Source of the DNA: Tridacna crocea
Lineage: Eukaryota > Mollusca > Bivalvia > Cardiida > Cardiidae
Reading direction: 5' to 3'
Assembly (NCBI GenBank): GCA_943736015.1
Contig: OX031065.1
Coordinates: forward strand, 16,521,427 to 16,585,426
Length of the DNA stretch: 64,000 nt
Each line of letters opens with the position of its first letter. Position 1 is the first letter of the stretch. Below the pieces are notes generated by a model. It was given only the letters and a program-made list of their open reading frames with translations. It did not search any database and was not told where the DNA came from. The position numbers and the translations under genes are program-made. Shown piece after piece: positions 11,024 to 23,200 of this stretch.

Positions 11024-14000
11024 GAAGTATGGAGTGGGCACTTTGATAAACAAATCCTGGTCATAGTTTACCATTGGGCTCATGTAACGCACTTACCGAC
11101 AGTTAGGTGTTCCATACTTCTTATGTCAATAGTTTGATTGGCATAGAGTTGAATGCAGGTCTGGGAATAAGTGAACTGTTCATGTAAGGTGAGAAAATGC
11201 TCAGCAGAAATGATCTACACAAAGTCTTTACATTTATTTTTATAATTCACATGTCGGCTAAAAGCCAGCAAAGCTTATGTCATGGCACGGTTTCTTTAGT
11301 CTGTCCACCTGTTTGTTAGTGTTCTTCTTTTTTATGAAGTAATGCATGTCAATAAATTCACATTTCTACAGCTGTTATTCTGTTCCTAGGTATGAAGTAA
11401 TCTGAGCTTCAAATGTGTGACATTGTCAGAAAGTAGCAAGTAGGTAGCACTCCTTTTTTCAGTAATGTTTTTCTTTTTTCTTTCGTGCAGTGCGGGCAGA
11501 TAATCTAAGGAAATCTGGTTTCAGACACTGGGCGCATTTTCATATACTCTCAATACAAAAACTTTTTAATGATCTTAGCACATCTTGATGTATATTTCAA
11601 AAAGCGCCTAGAACAAACAGGCTGCACATGTTTAGATTGCCCCGACAAATCAAAGTTGGTATAGTTATTCTGATCTAGTTATTTACCAGTAAAGAGAGCT
11701 TCAAATGTATGACTTTCAGAAGAGAGATAGAAGTCGGCAGCAAGTTCCATATCATGTTTTTTTTCTCTGCAGTACAGGCAGATATTCTACAAAAATTCTT
11801 GTTTCTGACAATTTCATCCCAGTACCAAATTTATACTACATTAAGTGGCATGAGAGGTATTGAGTGGGCACTTTGATAAACAAATCCTGGTCATAGTTTA
11901 CCATTGGGTTCATGTAACACCCTTACCGACAGTGAGGTGTTCCATACCTCTTGTGTCAATAGTTTGATTGGCATGTAGTTGAATGCAGGTTTGGGAATAA
12001 GTGAACTGTTTATGTAAGGTGAGAAAATGTTCAGCAGAAATGTTCTTCAAACAGTCTTCACATATCTTTGTATAATTCGCATGTTGGCTGAAAGCCAGCA
12101 GAACTTATGTCATGGCACGGTTTCTTTCGTTTGTCCATTGTGTTTGTTAGTGTTTTTCTTATTTACAAAATAAAGCATATCAATAAATTCACCTTTCTTC
12201 AGTTATTATGTTCTTAGGTATGAAGTTATCAGAGCTTCCAATGTGTGACTGTATCAGAAAGTGGCCAGCAGGTAGCACTCTTTCCTGAATAATGTTTTTC
12301 TTTTTTTCTGGGCTGTGGTGGCAGATATTCTTAGGAAATTAGGTTTCAGACACTGGGTGCATTATCACATACTCTCAATACAAATGATCTTGGCCTATCT
12401 TGGTATATTTTTCAAAAAGTATCTAGAATGAACAGGCTGCACACATTAAGAGTGTGCCAACAAATTCAAGGTGGTATTGTTATCCTGCTCAAAGTTTCAA
12501 ATGTATGACTTCAGAAAAGAGCCAGAAGTCAGCAGTAAGTTATCTATAATGCTTTTCTTTTTCTGCAGTGAGGGCAAATTTTCTACAAAATCTTTTTTTC
12601 TGAATTTTTCATCTCAGTACCAAACACTGCATGAAGTGGCATGAGAGGTATGGAGTGGGCACTTTGATAAACAAATCCTGGTCATAGTTTACCATTGGGT
12701 TCATGTAACACCCTTACCGACAGTGAGGTGTTCCATACCTCTAGTGTCAATAATTTGATTGGCATAGAGTTGAATGCAGGTCTGGGAATAAGTGAACTGT
12801 TCATGTAAGGTGAGAAAATGCTCAGCAGAAATGATCTACACGAAGTCTTTACATTTATTTTTATAATTCTCATGTTGGCTTAAAGCAAGCAAGGCTATGT
12901 CATGGCACGTTTTCATTAGTCTGTCCATCTGTTTGGTGGTGTTGTACTTGTTCATGCAGTAATGCATGTCAATAAATTCACCTTTCTACTGCTGTTATTC
13001 TGTTCCTAGGTATGAAGTAATCTGAGCTTCAAATGTGTGACATTGTCAGAAAGTAGTAAGTAGGTAGCACTCCTTTTTTCAGTAATGTATTTCTCTTTTC
13101 TTTCATGCAGTGCGGGCAGATATTCTAAGGAAATCTGGTTTCAGACACTGGGCGCATTTTCATATACTCTCAATACAAAATTTTTTTAATGATCTTGGCA
13201 CATCTTGGTGTATGTTTCAAAAAGCACCTATAACAAACAGGCTGCACATGTTTAGATTGCCCCAACAAATCAAAGTTGGTATAGTTATTCTGATCTAGTT
13301 ATTTACCAGTAAAGAGAGCTTCAAATGTATGACTTTCTGAAGAGAGCCAGAAGTCGGCAGCAAGTTACCTATAATGCTTTTTTTTCTCTGCAGTACAGGC
13401 AGATATTCTACAAAAATTATGTTTCTGACAATTTCATCTCAGTACCAAACACAACATCAAGTGGCATGAGAGGTATGGAGTGGGCACTTTGATAAACAAA
13501 TCCTGGTCATAGTTTACCATTGGGTTCATGTAACACCCTTACCGACAGTGAGGTGTTCCATACCTCTTGTGTCAATAGTTTGATTGGCATATAGTTGTAT
13601 GCAGGTTTGGGAATAAGTGAACTGTTTATGTAAGGTGAGAAAATGTTCAGCAGAAATGATCCTCAAACAGTCTTCACATATTTTTGAATAATTTGCATGT
13701 TGGCTGAAATCCAGCAGAACTTATGTTATGGCATGGTTTCTTTCGTTTGTCCATGTGTTTGTTAGTGTTTTTCTTATTTACAAAATAAAGCGTATCAATA
13801 AATTCACCTTTCTACAGTTATTATGTTCCTAGGTATGAAGTTATCAGAGCTTGCAATGAGTGACTGTGTCAGAAAGGGGCCAGCAGGTAGCACTCTTTCC
13901 TAAATAATGTTTTTCTTTTTTCTGGGCTGTGGTTGCAGATATTCTTAGGAAATTAGGTTTCAGACACTGGGTGCATTATCATATACTCTCAATACAAATG

Positions 14001-17000
14001 ATCTTGGCCCATCTTGGTATAATTTTCAAAAAGTATCTAGAATGAACAGGCTGCACACATTAAGAGTGTGCCAACAAATTCAAGGTGGAATTGTTATCCT
14101 GTGTCCAGTTAATTACTAGTAAACAAAGTTTCAAATGTATGACTTCAGGAAAGAGCCAGAAGTCAGCAGTAAGTTATCTATAATGCTTTTCTTTTTCTGC
14201 AGTGAGGGCAGATTTTCTACAAAATCTTTGTTTCTGAATTTTTCATCTCAGTACCAACACTGCATTAAGTGGCATGAGAGGTATGGAGTGGGCACTTTGA
14301 TAAACAAATCCTGGTCATAGTTTACCATTGGGTTCATGTAACACCCTTGCAGACAGTGAGGTGTTCCATACCTCTTGTGTCAATAATTTGATTGGCATAG
14401 AGTTGAATGCAGGTCTGGGAATAAGTGAACTGTTCATGTAAGGTGAGAAAATGCTCAGCAGAAATGATCTACACAAAGTCTTTACATTTATTTTTATAAT
14501 TCACATGTTGGCTAAAAGCCAGCAAAGCTTATGTCATGGCACGGTTTCTTTAGTCTGTCCATCTGTTTGTTAGTGCTCTACTTATTCATGCAGTAATGCA
14601 TGTCAATAAATTCACATTTCTACAGCTGTTATTCTGTTCCTAGGTATGAAGTAATCTGAGCTTCAAATGTGTGACATTGTCAGAAAGTAGCAAGTAGGTA
14701 GCACTCCTTTTTTCAGTAATGTTTTTCTTTTTTCTTTCGTGCAGTGCGGGCAGATAATCTAAGGAAATCTGGTTTCAGACACTGGGCGCATTTTCATATA
14801 CTCTCAATACAAAAACTTTTTAATGATCTTGGCACATCTTGATGTATGTTTCAAAAAGCGCCTAGAACAGGCTGCACATGTTTAGATTGCCCCAACAAAT
14901 CAAAGTTGGTATAGTTATTCTGATCTAGTTATTTACCAGTAAAGAGAGCTTCAAATGTATGACTTTCAGAAGAGAGATAGAAGTCGGCAGCAAGTTCCCT
15001 ATAATGCTTTTTTTTCTCTGCAGTACAGGCAGATATTCTACAAAAAATCTTGTTTCTGACAATTTCATCCCAGTACCAAATTTATACTACATTAAGTGGC
15101 ATGAGAGGTATTGAGTGGGCACTTTGATAAACAAATCCTGGTCATAGTTTACCATTGGGTTCATGTAACACCCTTACCGACAGTGAGGTGTTCCATACAT
15201 CTTGTGTCAATAGTTTGATTGGCATGTAGTTGAATGCAGGTTTGGGAATAAGTGAACTGTTTATGTAAGGTGAGAAAATGTTCAGCAGAAATGTTCTTCA
15301 AACAGTCTTCACATATCTTTGTATAATTCGCATGTTGGCTGAAAGCCAGTAGAACTTATGTCATGGCACGGTTTCTTTCATTTGTCCATGTGTTTGTTAG
15401 TGTTTTTCTTATTTACAAAATAAAGCGTATCAATAAATTCACCTTTCTACATTTATTATGTTCTTAGGTATGAAGTTATCAGAGCTTCCAATGTGTGACC
15501 GTGTCAGAAAGAGGCCAGCAGGTAGCACTCTTTCCTAAATAATGTTTTTCTTTTTTATTCTGGGCTGTGGTGGCAGATATTCTTAGGAAATTAGGTTTCA
15601 GACACTGGGTGCATTATCACATACTCTCAATACAAGTGATCTTGGCCTATCTTGGTATAATTTTCAAAAAGTAACTAGAATGAACAGGCTGCACACATTA
15701 AGAGTGTGCCAACAAATTCAAGGTGGTATTGTTATCCTGCTCCCAGTTAATTACTAGTAAAAAAAGTTTCAAATGTATGACTTCAGAAAAGAGCAAGAAG
15801 TCAGCAGTAAATTATATATAATGCTTTTCTTTTTCTGCAGTGAGGGCAGATTTTCTACAAAATCTTTGTTTCTGAATTTTTCTCAGTACCAAACACTGCA
15901 TTAAGTGGCATGAGAGTTATGGAGTGGGCACTTTGATAAACGAATCCTGGTCATAGTTTACCATTGGGTTCATGTAACGCCCTTACCGACAGTGAGGTGT
16001 TCCATACCTCTTGTGTCAATAATTTGATTGGCATAGAGTTGAATGCAGGTCTGGGAATAAGTGAACTGTTCATGTAAGGTGAGAAAATGCTCGGCAAAAA
16101 TGATCTACACAAAGTCTTTACATTTATTTTTATAATTCTCATGTTGGCTAAAAGCCAGCAAAGCTTATGTCATGGCACGGTTTCTTTAGTCTGTCAATCT
16201 GTTTGTTAGTGTTCTACTTATTCATGCAGTAATGCATGTCAATAAATTCACCTTTCTACAGCTGTTATTCTGTTCCTAGGTATGAAGTAATCTGAGCTTC
16301 ACATGTGTGACATTGTCAGAAAGTAGCAAGTAGGTAGCACTCCTTTTTTCAGTAATGTTTTTCTTTTTTCTTTCGTACAGTGCGGGCAGATATTCTAAGG
16401 AAATCTGGTTTCAGACACTGGGCGCATTTTCATATACTCTCAATACAAAAATTTTTTTAATTATCTTGGCACATCTTGGTGCATGTTTCAAAAAGCACCT
16501 AGAACAAACAGGCTGCACATGTTTAGATTGCCCCGACAAATCAAAGTTGGTATAGTTATTCTGATCTAGTTATGTACCAGTAAAGAGAGCTTCAAATGTA
16601 TGACTTTCTGAAGAGAGCCAGAAGTCGGCAGCAAGTTACCTATAATGCTTTTTTTTCTCTGCAGTACAGGCAGATATTCTACAAAAATTGTGTTTCTGAC
16701 AATTTCATCTCAGTACCAAACACTACATTAAGTGGCATGAGAGGTATGGAGTGGGCACTTTGATAAACAAATCCTGGTCATAGTTTACCATTGGGTTCGT
16801 GTAACACCCTTACTGACAGTGAGGTGTTCCATACCTCTTGTGTCAATAGTTTGATTGGCATGTAGTTGAATGCAGGTTTGGGAATAAGTGAACCGTTCAT
16901 GTAAGGTGAGAAAATGTTCAGTAGAATCGATCTTCAAACAGTCTTCACGTATCTTTGTATAATTCACATGTTGGCTGAAAGCCAAGAGAACTTATGTCAT

Positions 17001-17240
17001 GGCACAGTTTTCTTCGTTTATCCATGTGTTTGTTAGTGTTTTTCTTATTTACGCAATAAAGCGTATCAATAAATTCACCTTTCTACAGTTATGATGTTCT
17101 TAGGTATGAAGTTATCAGAGCTTGCAATGTGTGACTGTGTCAGAAAGTGGCCAGCAGGTAGCACTCTTTCCTAAATAATGTTTTTCTTTTTTTCTGGGCT
17201 GTGGTGGCAGATATTTTTAGGAAATTAGGTTTCTGACAAA
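11024..17240 (+). repeat. (AB)4 block: two copies of a 3.25-kb ABAB tetramer
   Basis: Monomers alternate A and B with cores at 11024, 11854, 12645, 13470, 14278, 15105, 15914 and 16741. Diagnostic variants recur every 3.25 kb rather than every 1.63 kb. TTTATACTACATTAAGTGG with GGTATTGAGTGG is found only at 11854 and 15105 in this block. AAGCGCCTAGAAC is found near 11605 and 14858, while the other two A units have AAGCACCT. AGAGATAGAAGTCGG is near 11727 and 14974, while AGAGCCAGAAGTCGG is near 13342 and 16614. The block is therefore a duplicated tetramer. Confidence 0.8.
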
Positions 17241-20200
17241 TGGAGTCAAAAACAAGAAAAATGCTCTGTACCAAACACTGAATTCAGTTGTATGAGAGGT
17301 ATGGAGTGGGCACTTTGATAAACAAACCCTGGTCACAGTTTACCATTGGGTTCATGTAACACCCTTTACTGACAGTGAGGTGTTCCATACCTCTTGTGTC
17401 AATAGTTTGATTGGCATATACTTGAATGCAGGTCTGGGAATAAGTGAACTGATAATGTAAGGTGAGAAAATGTTCAGCAGAAATGATCTACACAAAGTCT
17501 TTACATTTGTTTGTATAATTCACTTGTTTGCTGAAAGCCAGCAGAGCTTGTATCATAATATGGTTTCCTTTGTCTGTCCATCTGTTTGTTAGTATTTTCC
17601 TTATGAACACCATAAAGTCTGTCAATAAATGCACCTTTCTGTAGCTGTTATTCTGTTTCAATGTTAGCCGTGTCAGAAAGGGGCCAGTAGGTAGCACTAC
17701 TTCCTCAGTAATGTTTTTCTTTTTGTTTGTGCAGTGTGGGCAGATATTCCAAGAAAATTTGGTTTCGTATACTTGACGCATTATCATATACTGTCAATAT
17801 ATAATCTTGGCCTATCTTGGTATACCGCAATTTGCTTAAATTTTGGGACAGTAAAAAATAATTAATTTTTTTCGTGTCCCAAAACTATGGTCTACAAAAA
17901 ATAATTATTTTGTAAGCTGTCCCAAAACTTGTGGTCAAACAAGACTACCTGTCATACTGAAAGTCACTCGCCGCTAACCCGTCGAATATTGCCGACGTTG
18001 AAATATTGGAACGTCACTGATGTCAGGTTTGCAGGGTTATATATTTTTAGACAGATTGGAATATCACCGATCAATTTGAGCACTAAGAGTTTAAAACTAC
18101 ACTTTTTCTCATTATTTTTGTTGATTATTAACTTGTCACTCATTATTGTCTGCGTCTTTGGATCGCGCTGAAGATGTTATTTTGCGTTGCGTAGATAAAT
18201 TCACAACATATCTTACCTCCTTACATGTACGTGAGGTGACGTTAATTCCACTCTGACAAGTACCTACTTGGACCGATCTCAAATTTGATTGGTTTGTCGA
18301 TCTTCGATCGATAAACCTTGGGTAAAACTGTGTACCTTGAAATTCTATTTATAGACATTAAACTCGATTGACCATGAATTACACGTGTGTCAATTCTGTC
18401 AACTTCGGATGTACACACGTTATGGATCTTGGATAGAAGTTTATCACACCCTTTTTACACTTAAGTCGGATTTCTGCTTGGTTTAGGGTTTAAATTAGAC
18501 TGTCAGGTGATCGTTTTTTTTGTCTTGAATCAGGTAACTCCCATTGAAATCATGAGGGTTGGAAAGCATGCTTACGACGGTACGTGTGGAGAAATATAAA
18601 AACTACGCGATTTCAAGTCGAAATAAATATTTGCAAACAAACGTTTTCAAATGGATTGACAGATTTTCTTTTTCTCTAAATAGCTATTCACTGTCCCAAT
18701 TCTTTGGAACAAAAGAATACCGATCTGGTTTTGTAATTTTTAGTATGTCCCAAATCTTTGGGTCATGAAAAATAATTATTTTCGCGATTTTTGATGGTGT
18801 CCCAATTTTTTGGGTGTCCCAAAACATACGCAAATTACGGTATGTTTCAAAAAGTACCATATCTAGAATGAACAGGCTGCACAAGTTTATTAAGAGTGCG
18901 CCAACAAATTCAAGGTGGTATTGTTATCCTGCACCCAGTTATTTACTAGTAAACAAAGTTTCAAATGTAGGACTTCAGAAAAGAGCCAGAAGTCAACAGT
19001 AAGTTATCCACAATGCTTTTCTTTTTCTGCAGTGAGGGCAGATATTCTACAAAATCTGTTTCTGACAATTTCATCTCAGTACCAAACACTGCATTCAGTG
19101 GCATGAGAGGTATGGAGTGAGCACTCTGATAAACAAATCCTGGTCATAGTTTACCATTGGGTTCATGTAACACCCTTGCAGACAGTGAGGTGTTCCATAC
19201 CTCTTGTGTCAATAATTTGATTGGCATATAGTTGAATGCAAGTTTGGGAAAAAGTGAACTGATAATGCAAGGTGAGAAAATGCTCAGCAGAAATGATCTA
19301 CACAAAGTCTTTATCTCATGTTGGCTAAAAGCCAGCAAAGCTTATGTCATGGCACGGTTTCTTTAGTCTGTCAATCTTTTTGTTAGAATTTTTCTTATTG
19401 ATGCAGTAATGCATGTCAATAAATTCACCTTTCTTCAGCTGTTTTTCTGTTCCTAGGTATGAAGTAATCTGAGCTTCAAATGTGTGACATTGTCAGAAAG
19501 TAGCAAGTAGGTAGCACTCCTTTTTTCAGTAATGTTTTTCTTTTTTCTTTCATGAAGTGCGGGCAGATATTCTTAGGAAACCTGGTTTCAGACACTGGGC
19601 GCATTTTCATATACTCTCAATACAAAATGATCTTGGCACATCTTGGTGTATGTTTCAAAAAGCACCTAGAACAAACAGGCTGCACATGTTTAGATTGCCC
19701 GACAAATCAAAGTTGGTATAGTTATTCTGATCTAGTTATTTACCAGTAAAGAGACCTTCAAATGTATGACTGTCAGAAGAGAGCTAGAAGTCAGCAGCAA
19801 GTTACCTATAATGCTTTTCTTTCTCTGCAGTACAGGCAGATATTCTACAAAATTTCTGTTTCTGACAATTTCATCTCAGTACCATACACTACATTAAGTG
19901 GCATGAGAGGTATGGAGTGGGCACTTTGATAAAGAAATCCTGGTCAAAGTTTACCATAGGGTTCATGTAACACCCTTACCGACAGTGAGGTGTTCCATAC
20001 CTCTTGTGTCAATAGTTTGATTGGCAAATAGTTGAATGCAGGTTTGGGAATAAGTGAAATGTTCATGTAAGGTGAGAAAATGTTCAGCAGAAATGATCTT
20101 TAAACAGTCTTCACAGATGTTTGTATAACTCGCATGTTGGCTGAAAGCCAGCAGAGCTTATGTCATGGCACGGTTTCTTTCGTTTGTCAATGTGATTGTT

Positions 20201-23200
20201 AGTGTTTTTCTTATTTACACAATAAAGCGTATCAATAAATTCACCTTTCTACAGTTATTATGTTCTTAGGTATGAAGTTAACAGAGCTTCCAATGTGTAA
20301 CTGTGTCAGAAAGTGGCCAGCAGGTAGCACTCTTTCCTAAATAATGTTTTTCTTTTTTCTGGGCTGTGGGGGCAGATATTCTTAAGAAATAAGGTTTCAG
20401 ACACTGGGTGCATTATCACATACTCTTAATACAAATGATCTTGGCCTATCTTGGTATATTTTTCAAGAGGCACCTAGAATGAACAGGCTGCACATGTTTG
20501 GAGTGTACTGAGAAATTGAAGTTAATATACTTATTCTGTACCTAGTTATTTACCAGTAAACAGAGCTCCAAATGTATGACTGTCAGAAATGAGCCAAAAG
20601 TCAGCAGTAACTTATCTGTAATGCTTTTTTGTTTCTGTCAATGGGCAATGTATCATTACCTCGGAATATAAATACAAATTGCGTACAAAATCTTCTCTCT
20701 CTGAATAAATGAATCTTATTCTACCCCTTAGTTTTTATTAAAACATCATGGTGTGCATTAAAAAACACTTGTTTTGTTTTTTTATGCAAATAGTCTTTCT
20801 TGATTTCATCTGAAATGACACAAACGACAAATTTCAGTGAGTCGGAAAGAAAAAATGGAGTCAAAACACATGAAACATGCTCTGTACCAAACACTGCATT
20901 CAGTTGCATGAGAGGTATGGAGTTGGCACTCTGATAAACAAATCCTGGTCACAGTTTACCATTGGGTTCATGTAACACCCTTACTGACAGTGAGGTGTTC
21001 CATACCTCTTGTGTCAATAGTTTGATTGGCATATACTTGAATGCAGGTCTGGGAATAAGTGAACTGATAATATAAGGTGAGGAAATGTGCAGCAGAAATG
21101 ATCTACACAAAGTCTTTACATCTGTTTGTATAATTCACCTGTTGGCTGAAAGCAGGCAGAGCTTATATCATAATATGGTTTCCTTTGTCTGTCCATCTGT
21201 TTGTTAGTATTTTTCTTATGAACACCATAAAGTCTGTCAATAAATGCACCTTTCTATAGCTGTTATTCTGTTCCAATATTAGCTGTGTCAGAAAGTGGCC
21301 AGTAGGTAGCAGTACTTCTTCAGTAATATTTTTCTTTTTGTTTGTGCAGTGTGGGCAGATATTCCAAGAAAATTTGGTTTCGTATACTTGGCGCATTATC
21401 ATATACTCGTAATATTTAATCTTGGCCTTCCTTGCTATATGTTTCAAAAAGTATCTAGAATGTACAGGCTGCACACATTAAGAGTGTGCCAACAAATTCA
21501 AGGTGGTATTGTTATCCTCCTCCCAGTTATTTACTAGTAAACAAAGTTTCAAATGTAGGACTTCAGAACAGAGCCAGAAGTCAGCAGTAAGTTATTAATA
21601 ATGCTTTTCTTTTTCTGCAGTGAGGGCAGATTTTCTACAAAATCTGTTTCTGACAATTTCATCTTAGTACCAAACACTGCATTCAGTGGCATGAGAGGTA
21701 TGGAGTGAGCACTCTGATAAACACATCCTGGTCATAGTTTACCATTGGGTTCATGTAACACCCTTGCAGACAGTGAGGTGTTCCATACCTCTTGTGTCAA
21801 TAATTTGATTTGGCATATAGTTGAATGCAGGTCTGGGAATAAGTGAACTGATAATGCAAGGTGAGAAAATACTCAGCAGAAATGATCTACACAAAGTCTT
21901 TACATTTATTTTTATAATTCTCATGTTGGCTAAAAGCCAGCAAAGCTTATGTCATTGCACGGTTTCTTTAGTCTGTCAATCCGTTTGTTAGAATTTTTCT
22001 TATTTATGCAGTAATGCATGTCAATAAATTCACCTTTCTACAGCTGTTATTCTGTTCCTAGGTATGAAGTAATCTGAGCTTCAAATGTGTGACATTGTCA
22101 GAAAGTAGCTAGTAGGTAGCACTCCTTTTTTCAGTAATGTTTTTCTTTTTTCTTTCATGAAGTGCGGGCAGATATTCTAAGGAAATCTGGTTTCAGACAC
22201 TGGGCGCATTTTCATATACTCTCAATACAAAATGATCTGGGCACATCTTGGTGTATGTTTCAAAAACTACCTAGAACAGGCTGCAGATGTTTAGATTGCC
22301 CCGACAAATCAAAGTTGGTATAGTTATTCTGATCTAGTTATTTACCAGTAAAGAGAGCTTCAAATGTATGACTGTCAGAAGAGAGCTAGAAGTCAGCAGC
22401 AAGTTACCTATGATGCTTTTCTTTCGCTGCAGTACAGGCAGATATTCTACAAAAATTATGTTTCTGACAATTTCATCTCAGCACCATACACTACATTAAG
22501 TGGCATGAGAGGTATGGAGTGGGCACTTTGATAAAGAAATCCTGGTCAAAGTTTACCATAGGGTTCATGTAACACCCTTACCGACAGTGAGGTGTTCCAT
22601 ACCTCTTGTGTCAATAGTTTGATTGGCATATAGTTGAATGCAGGTTTGGGAATAAGTGAACTATTCATGTAAGGTGAGAAAATGTTCAGCAGAAATGATC
22701 TTTAAACAGTCTTCACATATGTTTGTATAACTCGCATGTTGGCTGAAAGCCAGCAGAACTTATGTCATGGCACGGTTTCTTTCCTTTGTCAATGTGTTTG
22801 TTAGTGTTTTTCTTATTTACACAATAAAGCATGTCAATAAATTTACCTTTCTACAGTTATAATATTCTTAGGTATGAAGTTATCAGAGTTTCAAACGTGT
22901 GGCTGTGTCAGAAAGTGGCCAGTAGGTAGCACTCTTTCCTAAATAATGTTTTTCCTTTTTTCTGGGCTGTGGGGTCAGATATTCTTAAGAAATAAGGTTT
23001 CAGACACTGGGTGCATTATCACATACTCTTAATACAAATGATCTTGGCCTATCTTGGTATATTTTTCAAGAGGCACCTAGAATGAACAGGCTGCACATGT
23101 TTGGAGTGTACTGAGAAATTGAAGTTAATATACTTATTCTGTACCTAGTTATTTACCAGTAAACAGAGCTTCAAATGTATGACTGTCAGAAAAGAGCCAA

